Shown: one piece after another, positions 1 to 8,047 of the stretch
Layout of the letters: each line of letters begins with the position of its first letter
Numbering within the stretch: position 1 is the stretch's first letter
NCBI RefSeq assembly: GCF_009769385.1
Contig: NZ_VKAB01000026.1
Span: 124,001-188,000 of the forward strand
DNA: 64,000 bases
Origin: Saccharothrix deserti
GTDB lineage: Bacteria; Actinomycetota; Actinomycetes; Mycobacteriales; Pseudonocardiaceae
Direction of reading: 5' to 3'
Notes under the pieces: generated by a model
The model's input: the letters and a program-made list of their open reading frames with translations, nothing else
What the model was told of the DNA's origin: nothing
The model's database searches: none
Program-made: the position numbers and the translations under genes

Positions 1-1172
1 GCGATGCCCCGACGCCCGGCGGCGGCCACGAACGTCTCCGCCCGCCACCGTTCCGGCAACCGCCACCAGCAGTGGTAGGAACCCGGATCGGCACGGATGT
101 CGAACCCCGCCAGCCGCTCTCGGACGAGCTGCTGCCGTGCCGACGCCAACGCCCGCTTGCGGTCCACTATGGACTCCACGGTGCCGTCGGTGATCCAGCC
201 GGTGGCCGCCGCGATCGCGAAGTGGCCCGCCGCCCAACCACCTGACCGCGCGGCGGCGGCCACCCGGTCGACCAGGTGCTCGGGCGGCACGGCGAACCCG
301 ACCGTCAGACCCGGCGCGAGACGCTTGGACAGGCTGTCCACCACGGTCGTGCGCTCCGGCGCGAGCGGCGGCAGGTCGGGACCCAGGAACGCGTAGATGC
401 CGTCCTCGATCACCTGCACGTCCAGTTCCCGCACGGTGTCGGCGAGTTCGGCCCGCCGCCGCTCGGGCATGGTGGTGCCGAGCGGGTTGTGCAGCGTCGG
501 CTGGAGGTAGACCACGCGCACGTCGGTGGCCCGGACCGCCTGTGGCACCACGCCCGCGTCGTCCACCGGCAACGGCACGAGCGTGATACCCAGCCTGGTC
601 GCGATGGCCTTCACCACCGGGTAGGTGACGGCCTCCACACCGAGCCGCCCGCCGACCGGCACCAACGCCGACACGGCCGCCGCGATCGCCTGCCTGCCGT
701 TGCCGGTGAACAGGATCCGCCGCGGGTCCGGCGCCCACCCGCCCCGCGCCAACGTCCGCGCGGCAGCGGCACGCGCCTCGGCCGTGCCGCGGACACCGAT
801 CGGCGTGAGCGCCTCACCCAGCCCTTCGCGGACGACCCGTTCGAGCCCCGGCGCCAGCAGCTCCGGCTGATCGGGCAGCACGCAGAAGTTCAGCTCCAGG
901 TCCACCCGCGCCCCACCCGGTTCGGCCAACGCGGGCTCGACCGGTGGACGCGCGGCACGCACGAACGTCCCGCGCCCGACCTCCCCCACCGCGAGACCAC
1001 GCCGGACCAGCTCGCCGTAGACACGCGCCGCCGTCGACCCGGCGATGCCGTTCCTGCGGGCGAACCGCCGCTGCGGCGGCAGGCGGTCACCCGGCTTGAG
1101 CCGCCCGGCCGCGATGTCCGCGGCGAGCCGGTCTGCGATCACCCGGTAGTCCGGCACGCGAGCACCCCACAT
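1..1172 (-). CDS. MocR/GntR-type PLP-dependent transcriptional regulator (3' end outside window)
   Basis: The visible part, about 390 codons, has an N-terminal GntR winged-helix domain (residues about 5-70, with GDRLPPQRRFARRNGIAGST) joined to an aminotransferase fold-type I domain. The PLP-binding lysine is likely the K in SLSKRLAPGL. MocR proteins bind DNA through the N-terminal domain and sense PLP or an amino-compound through the C-terminal one. ATG 1172 has no good ribosome site. GTG 1157, preceded by TGGGGTG, is an equally good start. The gene is divergent from an alpha/beta hydrolase, and a direct repeat overlaps its start, which suggests autoregulation and control of the neighbour. 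The C-terminus lies outside the window. Confidence 0.9.
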   Translation of the reverse strand, partial: MWGARVPDYRVIADRLAADIAAGRLKPGDRLPPQRRFARRNGIAGSTAARVYGELVRRGLAVGEVGRGTFVRAARPPVEPALAEPGGARVDLELNFCVLPDQPELLAPGLERVVREGLGEALTPIGVRGTAEARAAAARTLARGGWAPDPRRILFTGNGRQAIAAAVSALVPVGGRLGVEAVTYPVVKAIATRLGITLVPLPVDDAGVVPQAVRATDVRVVYLQPTLHNPLGTTMPERRRAELADTVRELDVQVIEDGIYAFLGPDLPPLAPERTTVVDSLSKRLAPGLTVGFAVPPEHLVDRVAAAARSGGWAAGHFAIAAATGWITDGTVESIVDRKRALASARQQLVRERLAGFDIRADPGSYHCWWRLPERWRAETFVAAAGRRGI

Positions 1173-1203
1173 TGCACCGAGAGCATTGTTTTCATTGCAC
1201 CGA
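1170..1203. promoter_or_regulatory. Direct repeat, candidate MocR operator
   Basis: The 11-mer CATTGCACCGA occurs at 1170-1180 and exactly again at 1193-1203, a 23-bp period, about two helical turns. It lies in the 80-bp divergent gap and overlaps the regulator's ATG. MocR/GntR-type regulators often bind direct repeats, so autoregulation is inferred. Confidence 0.5.
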
Positions 1204-1252
1204 CGATCGTGGCGTTCCTACGCTTCGGACGTCAACGGCTCCAGGGGGACGC

Positions 1253-2035
1253 ATGCGCGTGAACGACATCGACATCGCCTACGACGACAAGGGCGCCGGG
1301 CTGCCCGTCCTGCTCGTGCACGGCCACCCGTTCGACCGCTCGATGTGGCGGCCACAGGTCGAACAGCTCAGCTCGCGGTACCGGACGATCGCCCCGGACC
1401 TGCGCGGATACGGTGAGACAACGGTCGTGCCCGGCAAGACGCCGCTGAACGTGTTCGCCGACGACCTGATCGGCCTGCTGGACCGCCTCGACCTGGACCG
1501 GGCAGTGCTGTGCGGCCTGTCGATGGGCGGCCAGATCGTCATGGAATTGCACCGCACGCACCCCGAGCGCGTCCACGCCCTGATCCTCGCGGACACCTTC
1601 CCCGAGGCCGAGACACCAGCCGGCCGCGAAGCCCGCCACGCGGCGGCGGAACGCGCGCTCCGCGAAGGCATGGGCCCTTACGCCGACGAGGTGCTGGACA
1701 AGATGATCGCCCCGCGCAACGTCCAGGCCCTCCCCGCCGTAGCCGCTCACGTGCTGCGGATGATGCGCGGCACGTCACCGGAAGGCGCCGCCGCGGCCCT
1801 GCGCGGACGCGCGGAACGCCCCGACTACCTCGACTCCCTGTCCCGCACCACCGTGCCCGCGCTGGTCGTGGTCGGCGAGGACGACGAGTACACGCCGGTC
1901 GACGTGGCCCGGCGGATGCACTCGACCATCCCCGGTTCGACGCTCGCCGTGATCCCCGGCGCGGCCCACCTGCCGAACCTCGAACGGCCGGAGGAGTTCA
2001 CGGGCGCGGTGGAACGCTTCCTCGACACCCTGTGA
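1253..2035 (+). CDS. Alpha/beta hydrolase
   Basis: This 260-residue cytosolic alpha/beta-hydrolase-fold protein has the nucleophile elbow GLSMGG (Ser90), an oxyanion-region HGHPFDRS, an acid in EDDEYTP and a catalytic His in GAAHLP. The family covers esterases, lactonases and haloperoxidase-like enzymes, so the substrate cannot be read from sequence. ATG 1253 is chosen over the upstream in-frame ATG 1172 because AGGGGGAC sits just before it and the shorter protein matches the family's usual N-terminus. The MocR gene and the repeat upstream are its likely regulation. Confidence 0.88.
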   Translation: MRVNDIDIAYDDKGAGLPVLLVHGHPFDRSMWRPQVEQLSSRYRTIAPDLRGYGETTVVPGKTPLNVFADDLIGLLDRLDLDRAVLCGLSMGGQIVMELHRTHPERVHALILADTFPEAETPAGREARHAAAERALREGMGPYADEVLDKMIAPRNVQALPAVAAHVLRMMRGTSPEGAAAALRGRAERPDYLDSLSRTTVPALVVVGEDDEYTPVDVARRMHSTIPGSTLAVIPGAAHLPNLERPEEFTGAVERFLDTL

Positions 2036-2068
2036 CGTGCCCCGACCCACCCGGCCGCCCGCCCACAA

Positions 2069-2087
2069 CCGGAGAACGCCGCTCCGG
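2069..2087. terminator. Candidate bidirectional terminator hairpin
   Basis: CCGGAG (2069-2074) and CTCCGG (2082-2087) form a perfect 6-bp stem with a 7-nt loop between the convergent hydrolase and kinase genes. There is no T tract, as is common in actinomycetes. Confidence 0.4.
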
Positions 2088-2098
2088 CAGCCGTCGCC

Positions 2099-2953
2099 CT
2101 ACTCCGCGGGCTGCGCCCGACCACCGCAGAGCAGCCCGTCAGGCAACACCCCTGAGATCGGCCCGGAGCGCAACATGTCGGCACACCGCGCGGCCGACGG
2201 CCGGCGCCGAGCGGACAGCGAGGTCATCAACGTCAGCAGCCGTCCCAGGTCGGCGGGCAGATCACGCGGGATCCCGGGCGGCCGGTCCAGCCGGGCGACG
2301 GCGGCGTCGACCCGATTGCCCTGGTACTCGCGGTACCCCGTCAGGCACTCCAGCAGGACCAAGCCGAGCGCGTACACATCCGCGGCCGGTCCGACGTCCT
2401 CGCCGCGCACCTGCTCCGGGGCCAGGTAGGCGGCGGTGCCGACGATCTGCTTGGTCTTGGTGAGCCTGGTCGAGCCGAGCGACCGGGCCAGGCCGAAATC
2501 GGCGAGGTACGCGGTGTCGGTCCGGTCGAGGAGGATGTTCGACGGCTTCACGTCCCGGTGCACGACACCCTGTTCGTGGACGTGGGCGAGGGTGTCGGCG
2601 AGCCGGTGGCCAAGGGCCCGGACCTGCGCGGACGACAACGCGCCGTGCACCAGCCGATCACCGAGCGTCCTGCCTTCGACCAGCTGTAACACCACGAACG
2701 ACGTCCCACCGCACGTGCCGGCGTCGTAGACGGAGACGAGTCCGGGATGCGACAGCCGGGCCAACGTGCGGACCTCGTTGTCGAACCGGCTCCCACCGAC
2801 CGCGTCACCCCGCAACTCGAACAGCTTGACCGCGACGAACCGCCGGAGCAGCACGTCCCACCCCCGGTGGACCTCGGCCATACCGCCTTCACCGAGCTTC
2901 CCCACCAGTTGGTAGCGACCCGCCAGCACACGGTTCTCAACGGACAGCGACAT
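2099..2953 (-). CDS. Soluble serine/threonine protein kinase
   Basis: This 284-residue Hanks-type kinase is almost all catalytic domain. It has a glycine loop (GEGGMAEV), the ATP lysine in FVAVKLF (about K43), the catalytic loop HRDVKPSN, the metal site DFGLA and an activation-loop/APE region (TAAYLAPEQV). There is no transmembrane segment and no extracellular sensor, so it should be cytosolic, unlike the membrane kinase at 32.4 kb. The start is placed at ATG 2953, after AAGGGCGGGG. An in-frame extension to 3058 looks non-coding. The substrate is unknown. Confidence 0.9.
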   Translation of the reverse strand: MSLSVENRVLAGRYQLVGKLGEGGMAEVHRGWDVLLRRFVAVKLFELRGDAVGGSRFDNEVRTLARLSHPGLVSVYDAGTCGGTSFVVLQLVEGRTLGDRLVHGALSSAQVRALGHRLADTLAHVHEQGVVHRDVKPSNILLDRTDTAYLADFGLARSLGSTRLTKTKQIVGTAAYLAPEQVRGEDVGPAADVYALGLVLLECLTGYREYQGNRVDAAVARLDRPPGIPRDLPADLGRLLTLMTSLSARRRPSAARCADMLRSGPISGVLPDGLLCGGRAQPAE

Positions 2954-3091
2954 GGCCCCGCCCTTCGAGTCACCGGTCGGTCCGGACGCCACCGAATTCC
3001 CCCAGAAGAGCTGGATCAAACCGCCGACACGATCCGCCCCCGACCACCGGCCGACCACCGCCGCCGATCAAGAGCCACGAACATCAGAGCC

Positions 3092-3266
3092 GCACCCCGC
3101 ACCCCGCACCCCGCACTCCGCCTCCCCACCGCGCCCGCGACGACCTCGGCGCCATCGAGCACGGCGGGCGGGACGTCGATCACCGCACGATCCCAGCCGC
3201 GGCACCCCCGAAGCGCACCCCCGAAGCGCGGCCCGGTGTCAGCGGCCCCGAGTCAGCGGCCCCGAG
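3092..3266. repeat. Cluster of short tandem repeats in a 313-bp intergenic gap
   Basis: The gap between the kinase start and the lysyl-oxidase-like gene end (2954-3266) holds no gene. It carries three unrelated arrays: GCACCCC four times at 3092-3119 (the last copy has one change), a 13-bp unit GCACCCCCGAAGC twice at 3202-3227, and a 14-bp unit TCAGCGGCCCCGAG twice at 3239-3266, ending at the downstream gene's stop. Confidence 0.7.
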
Positions 3267-4217
3267 TCAGGGGAAGTTGGCGGCGCAGCGTTCCCGCCCC
3301 GGGCAGTTCCGCAGCAGCTTCACCTGCGGCGGGTCGATGATCTGCGCGGGCGGTTCGGTGGCGCCGCCCGGCCACCGCACCGAGATCGCCATGGACGACG
3401 CGTTGTTGGTGTACGACTTCTCCATCAACGTCCGGTCGCCGTTGACCACGTTCACCACGTCGTACACCCCCGACGGCACCGTGGTGATGTCCAGCCACTG
3501 GAAGTCCACCGTGTGCAGGTAGGCGTCCCCGTGCCCGACCGAGATCCCCTGCATCACGGTCAACGCCTCCGGCACGTGGTGGCCGCACTGGTTCCCCGCC
3601 AGCACGTCCGCCAACTCCTCCTCCGGGCTGTCCCCCTTGCCCGGCCGGTTCGGCAGGCGATCGCCCGTCTCGTAGCGGTCACCCAGGCAGAAGCCGGTCT
3701 TCCGGTCGGTGACCAGCGTGTCACCCGACGGGGTGCGAAGTTGGAAGTGCTCGAAGCCGAGCAGGTGCCAGTGCTCGTGCGTCGCGGCGGGCTCGTAGTA
3801 CATCGTCGCCGGGATCGGGTGCTGCGCCTGCTCGTACGACGCGGGGATCGAACCGTCCACAGCGGACTGGAGCGCCTGCCGCGCCGACATCCCGTGCTGG
3901 CCGAGGTGCTCCCGCCGGCCGTAGATCAGCAACGGCCCGTCGCCGATGTTCTCCGCCGATGTGGTGAACCTCAGCCGGACCGCACCGGCCGGCCCCCTCT
4001 TCACGCACTCGCCGTTCGCCCCGGACGGATCGACGACCAGGCACACGTCCCAGTCGACGCACCACGACGGGTTGCCGGAGTAATCACCCGCGCATCCCAC
4101 AGCCGCCTGCCGCAGATCGGGCAACAGCACCGTCCCCATGGCCTGCGCGTGCGACGGCCCCACCGACATCGCCACGAGCACCGTCGTGGCGAACAGGGCC
4201 GCGTACCTTCGAACCAT
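3267..4217 (-). CDS. Secreted lysyl oxidase-like copper protein
   Basis: This 316-residue exported protein has a signal peptide of about 26 residues (MVRRY, then a hydrophobic core ending SHAQA). The mature part carries the lysyl oxidase family copper-ligand pattern HEHWHLLGFEHFQL and a following KTGFCLGDR segment. Lysyl oxidases oxidise peptidyl lysine to the aldehyde with copper and a self-derived quinone cofactor. Six or more cysteines suggest disulfides outside the cell. Start at ATG 4217. The bacterial members' substrate is little known, and cross-linking of surface protein is only a guess. Confidence 0.8.
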   Translation of the reverse strand: MVRRYAALFATTVLVAMSVGPSHAQAMGTVLLPDLRQAAVGCAGDYSGNPSWCVDWDVCLVVDPSGANGECVKRGPAGAVRLRFTTSAENIGDGPLLIYGRREHLGQHGMSARQALQSAVDGSIPASYEQAQHPIPATMYYEPAATHEHWHLLGFEHFQLRTPSGDTLVTDRKTGFCLGDRYETGDRLPNRPGKGDSPEEELADVLAGNQCGHHVPEALTVMQGISVGHGDAYLHTVDFQWLDITTVPSGVYDVVNVVNGDRTLMEKSYTNNASSMAISVRWPGGATEPPAQIIDPPQVKLLRNCPGRERCAANFP

Positions 4218-4395
4218 TGTCCTCAGTCCGTCCGATTGTCAAAGTGATCCACACGCAAACTTACTGACGTAACCCCCATCTCAGGTCCAGCGCCAGTCAA
4301 CTTCACTCGATCGACTGAGGCGCAAGGGAAAACGGCCGCCGGGACTCTAACCTTCTCCGCGATCGCGCCCAGGAGCGCGTCATCCGCGACTGGAG

Positions 4396-5661
4396 GTGGT
4401 TTCGATCGACGAGGGAGCTCTCGGCGCCGTCACGATGGTGTGCGGCACCAGGCCGGAGCTGATCAAGCTGGCTCCGCTGATCCGCATGATCGGGACGAAC
4501 GCGACCGTCGTCTACACCGGACAGCACTACGACACCGCGATGTACCAACGGATCCGGCAGGACATCGGCTGTCCGGGCCGGTTCCACGAGCTGGGTGTCG
4601 GCGCTGGACGGCGCGGCGCACAGCTGGGCGCGGCCATCACGGCGGTGGACGAGGTGCTGGCCCAGCAGCCGACGCGGGCGGTGATCGTGCAGGGCGACAC
4701 GACGTCCGCGCTCGCCGGGGCGTTGGCCGCCAACGCGAACGACGTGCCGCTGGTGCACGTCGAAGCGGGCCTGCGCAGCTTCGACCGGGCGATGCCGGAG
4801 GAGCACAACCGGGTGGCCATCGACCACCTCGCCGACCTGTGCTGCGCACCGACCCCGCTCAACCGCACGAACCTGCTCGCCGAGAGCGTCCCGGAGGAAC
4901 GGATCGCGATCACCGGCAACACGGTCGTGGAAGCACTCGTCACCGCCCTCCCCGGACGTGACGAGGAGTCCGTCGTCCTGGACGGCCACGAACTCGAACG
5001 CGACGGCTACGTGCTCGCCACCATTCACCGGCCGGAGAACGTGGACGACCCGGTCAACCTGGAGACGATCCTCCGCGAGCTGAACCGGCTGCCGCTGCCG
5101 GTGCTCCTCCCGCTGCACCCGCGCACCGCCAAGCGCGTGGAGAGCTTCGGGCTGACCGCCCTGCTTCGCCCCCTCAAGGTGGTCGAACCCCAGGCCTACC
5201 CGGCGTTCCTGGCCCTGGCCCGGTGCGCCGCCGTGGTCGTCTCCGACTCCGGCGGCATCCAGGAGGAGGTCAGCGTCCTCAAACGGCCGGTGGTCGTGGT
5301 GCGCCGCAGCACCGAGCGCCCGGAGATCGAGGGCACGTTCGGCACCCTCGTCCCGCCCGGTCCGAAGATGAGCACTGAAGTGCTGCGGTGGCTGGACGAC
5401 GTCGCCGGCCACCGGGAACGCCTGGAGCACATCCCGTCGCCGTACGGCACCGGCTCGCCGTCGGCCCGGATCGCCGCCGCACTCCGGCAACTGGTCCGCG
5501 GCCAGTCGGTCCACACCCAGTCGGCCCACACCCAGCCGGTCCACACCCAGCCGGTCCACCCACAGTCGGGGGACCGGCTCAGCCCGGAACGGTTTGCGGT
5601 GCCCCCGCCAGCGTCGCGACGACCCGCCGCGCGAGTCCCACACTCGAGTTCCAGCTCGTGA
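4396..5661 (+). CDS. wecB: UDP-N-acetylglucosamine 2-epimerase (non-hydrolysing)
   Basis: The enzyme interconverts UDP-GlcNAc and UDP-ManNAc, supplying a precursor to the surrounding polysaccharide locus. Family motifs are clear: CGTRPELIKLAP, QGDTTSALAG, HVEAGLRSFDR, ATIHRPENVDD and SDSGGIQEE. The catalytic body fills about 370 residues, the normal length. About 50 extra C-terminal residues are encoded by a 15-bp tandem repeat and then by DNA antisense to the next gene, so the tail is probably dispensable. GTG 4396 keeps the first beta strand (GAVTMVCGTRPE), but its ribosome site is poor and ATG 4435 is the alternative. The 3' end overlaps the convergent oxidoreductase gene by 83 bp. Confidence 0.9.
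   Translation: MVSIDEGALGAVTMVCGTRPELIKLAPLIRMIGTNATVVYTGQHYDTAMYQRIRQDIGCPGRFHELGVGAGRRGAQLGAAITAVDEVLAQQPTRAVIVQGDTTSALAGALAANANDVPLVHVEAGLRSFDRAMPEEHNRVAIDHLADLCCAPTPLNRTNLLAESVPEERIAITGNTVVEALVTALPGRDEESVVLDGHELERDGYVLATIHRPENVDDPVNLETILRELNRLPLPVLLPLHPRTAKRVESFGLTALLRPLKVVEPQAYPAFLALARCAAVVVSDSGGIQEEVSVLKRPVVVVRRSTERPEIEGTFGTLVPPGPKMSTEVLRWLDDVAGHRERLEHIPSPYGTGSPSARIAAALRQLVRGQSVHTQSAHTQPVHTQPVHPQSGDRLSPERFAVPPPASRRPAARVPHSSSSS
5503..5569 (+). repeat. 15-bp tandem repeat in the epimerase tail
   Basis: There are four 15-bp units plus a partial one starting at 5503, 5518, 5533, 5548 and 5563. They encode QSVHT, QSAHT, QPVHT, QPVHP and QS. They begin exactly where the conserved epimerase fold should end. 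Confidence 0.8.
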
Positions 5662-6901
5662 CTTCCGGGTAGACGTGCGCGGTGGTCGCCAGCAGCAACG
5701 GCGTGCCGGCGACCACCACGGGCGGGCGCCGCGCCAGGTACCCGAGCGGGTACACCGGCTCCACGAACGGCGCCTTGAACACCCGCACGTCCTCCACGTC
5801 GGCACGGCTCAACGACGGGTGCAGCGCCAGCAACTGCGAAGTCCACCGCGCCGCGACCGAGGCGTCGTCCTCCTGGAACAACGCGGACTCCCGATCGGTG
5901 TACCGCATCGCGTAGACGAGATGCCGCCCGCCGTACGGCTCCACACCCGCCAACGGCGTCATCTGGATCAGCCCGTCGAACTCCGTGCCCGACCGCACCA
6001 CGGGCGTCCAGTAGTGCCCGGACAACGGCCGCCGCAGGAAGAACAGCGCGTTCACCACACCCTGGTACGGCAACCGCACGTCGGGCAGCCGGGCGGCCAG
6101 GTCGTCGTCCGCGAGCTGCCGGAGCAACGGCAGCGGCAGCGTCGACACCGCGCGATCCGCCGACACCACCTCGTCGCCGTCCAGCCGGATCCGCACGCCG
6201 TCGGCGACCCCGATCCGCCGCACCGGGGCGTCGAGCCGCACCACCCCGCCACCCGCCTCGATCGACCCCCTCAGCGCGTCGATGACGGCCCGGTAGCCGC
6301 CCTCCGGGTAGCCGCGCACCGACACGGCCCCCTCACGCCCCAGCCGCTGCCACAGGTACAGCGCGGGCACGTCGCCGAAGCGGGCCCCGAACTTCGCCCC
6401 GAACAGCGGCGCCAGCAGCAGCTCCCACACCCGGTCGCCGTACAGCCCGCGCAACCAGTCCTCGGTGCGCGTGCCGTCCAGGTCCTTGCCCTGCCCCAAC
6501 CGCCGCAGCAGCACCGACACCGCGCCGAACCGCAGCCGGTCGAGCACACCCAACGGGGTGAACCTGAGCAGGTCCAGCGCCGTGTTGAACGGGAAGCTCC
6601 GGCCGTCCACCACCATGCCCATCCGGGTGCGGCGCCACGCGATCGACTCGCGCAGCCCCAGTTCGCCCAGCAGGCCGAGCAGGTGGTCGTCGGTCGGCAT
6701 CACGCAGTGGTAGAAGCGCTCGACCCAGCGGTCGCGCCACGGGAAGAACGTGCCCAGCCCGCCGAGCTGGTCGCTGCCCTCCAGCAACGTCACCCGCGCG
6801 CCCGCGCGCACCAGCCGGTGGGCCGTGGCCAGCCCGCAGATCCCGCCGCCGACCACCACCACGTGCCCGTGGTCCACCCGCCCGTCCGGCACACGTCGCA
6901 T
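5579..6901 (-). CDS. FAD-dependent amine oxidase/protoporphyrinogen-oxidase-like oxidoreductase
   Basis: This 440-residue flavoprotein starts with a Rossmann FAD motif, VVVVGGGICGLATAH, followed by an acidic residue in TLLEGSDQLGG. It has the HemY/phytoene-desaturase type two-domain architecture and a C-terminal FAD-contact region (AGTPLLLATTAHVYPEVT). Homologues often sit beside glycosyltransferases in polysaccharide loci, where they may act on sugars or lipid carriers, but the substrate is unknown. ATG 6901 overlaps the upstream GT2 stop as TGATG, so the two are translationally coupled. Its 3' end lies antisense to the epimerase tail. Confidence 0.8.
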   Translation of the reverse strand: MRRVPDGRVDHGHVVVVGGGICGLATAHRLVRAGARVTLLEGSDQLGGLGTFFPWRDRWVERFYHCVMPTDDHLLGLLGELGLRESIAWRRTRMGMVVDGRSFPFNTALDLLRFTPLGVLDRLRFGAVSVLLRRLGQGKDLDGTRTEDWLRGLYGDRVWELLLAPLFGAKFGARFGDVPALYLWQRLGREGAVSVRGYPEGGYRAVIDALRGSIEAGGGVVRLDAPVRRIGVADGVRIRLDGDEVVSADRAVSTLPLPLLRQLADDDLAARLPDVRLPYQGVVNALFFLRRPLSGHYWTPVVRSGTEFDGLIQMTPLAGVEPYGGRHLVYAMRYTDRESALFQEDDASVAARWTSQLLALHPSLSRADVEDVRVFKAPFVEPVYPLGYLARRPPVVVAGTPLLLATTAHVYPEVTSWNSSVGLARRVVATLAGAPQTVPG

Positions 6902-7695
6902 CACAGCACCCGGTACGGGGCGGGCGACAGCCGGTCGCGGACCAACAGCTTCAGGTACTGCCCGACGGTGCGCGCGATCCTGATCTTGCTCGGCCCCTGC
7001 TTGCGGTCGTAGCGCAAGGTCAGCGGCACCTCGGTGACCACCGGCCGGCAGTGCCGCAGCTTGAGCAGCAGCTCGACCATGCACGCGAAACCGCGTTCCT
7101 CGATCAACCGCTCGCCCCAGTGGCTCTCGGCACGGGCCAGCAGGCTGACCCGGTAGGCGCGGAAGCCGCTGGTGAAGTCGCGGACGCCGTCGACCCGCAG
7201 CACCCGGCGGAACAGCACCGCCGCACCGCGCGACAGCAGCCGGCGCAGCGCGGGCGCGGTCGCGTCGTCGCCGCCGGCCACGAACCGGGAGCAGATCACC
7301 ACGTCCGCGCCCGCCGCGATCTCCCGTTCCAGCACGCGGATCAGGGTCGGGTCGTGGGTGTCGTCGGCGTCCATCACGACGACGACGTCCCCCTCACCGG
7401 CCTCGGCGAGCACGGCCCGCAGTCCGGATTGGACGGCCTGGCCGAGGCCGAGGTTCACCGGGTGGCTGACCAGCCGGACCTCCAGCCCCGGCACGCCGGT
7501 GGCGGCGACCTCGGCGGTGCCGTCGGACGACCCGTCGTCCACGACCCAGGCGGTGAGCCGTCCGGTGAGCGCGACCTCCGCGAGCCGGCTCAGCAGCGGC
7601 GGCAGCGAGGCGGCCTCGTTGTAGGCGGGTAGCACGACGTGGGTGCGCTTGCCGCCGGAAAGGGCCGGTCCGCCCTCTTCCGACGCGGTGCGCAC
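6901..7695 (-). CDS. Family 2 glycosyltransferase (dolichol-phosphate mannosyltransferase-like)
   Basis: This 264-residue GT-A enzyme has the nucleotide-sugar motif VVDDGSSDGT and the metal-binding MDADDTHDP. There are no C-terminal transmembrane helices, so it probably works at the inner membrane face on a polyprenyl-phosphate acceptor. GTG 7695, preceded by GAAGGCGAC, is the best start. A TTG at 7755 would add 20 unconserved residues. It is the first gene of a two-gene unit with the FAD enzyme and is divergent from the phosphoglycosyltransferase. Confidence 0.85.
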   Translation of the reverse strand: MRTASEEGGPALSGGKRTHVVLPAYNEAASLPPLLSRLAEVALTGRLTAWVVDDGSSDGTAEVAATGVPGLEVRLVSHPVNLGLGQAVQSGLRAVLAEAGEGDVVVVMDADDTHDPTLIRVLEREIAAGADVVICSRFVAGGDDATAPALRRLLSRGAAVLFRRVLRVDGVRDFTSGFRAYRVSLLARAESHWGERLIEERGFACMVELLLKLRHCRPVVTEVPLTLRYDRKQGPSKIRIARTVGQYLKLLVRDRLSPAPYRVL

Positions 7696-8047
7696 GTCGC
7701 CTTCATCGACGGTCAAAGGGCCCCATTTCACTGGATGGCGGATGGCGGTCCACAATTATTCGCCTCCGTACCGCGACTAGATTCGACCACCCCGCGGTAT
7801 CTCGTCGCACGACCGGGCGAATTCAGGCGGAGAACGGACCCGATGATCACCAGAAAGAGGAACAGTGTTCACCGAACGAGTGAATTAACGCCGAAGATCA
7901 CACTTGGCGAACACCCAGTGAGTAGAGATTCCCGTTCGGATGATCTCGAACGGGTGACCGATATCGAGTTCATGGTGGGAAGGACGTCGTCCGAATGTGG
8001 TGTGGCGTGGACGGGACGCGCTCGGGCCCCGGCAAGGGCGGTCCGAG
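7696..8047. promoter_or_regulatory. Divergent control region of the polysaccharide locus with a perfect dyad
   Basis: This 352-bp gap separates the GT2 and phosphoglycosyltransferase genes and is visibly more AT-rich than its surroundings. CCCGTTCG (7931-7938) and CGAACGGG (7947-7954) form a perfect 8-bp inverted repeat with an 8-bp spacer, a likely regulator site. A smaller dyad, TTCAC (7868-7872) and GTGAA (7880-7884), lies upstream. No small ORF with convincing codon use was found. Confidence 0.5.

Noticed and set aside
5503-5661. Frameshift at the 3' end of the epimerase gene
   Set aside because: The frame is continuous. The odd tail is explained by the in-frame 15-bp repeat and reading into the antisense of the next gene.
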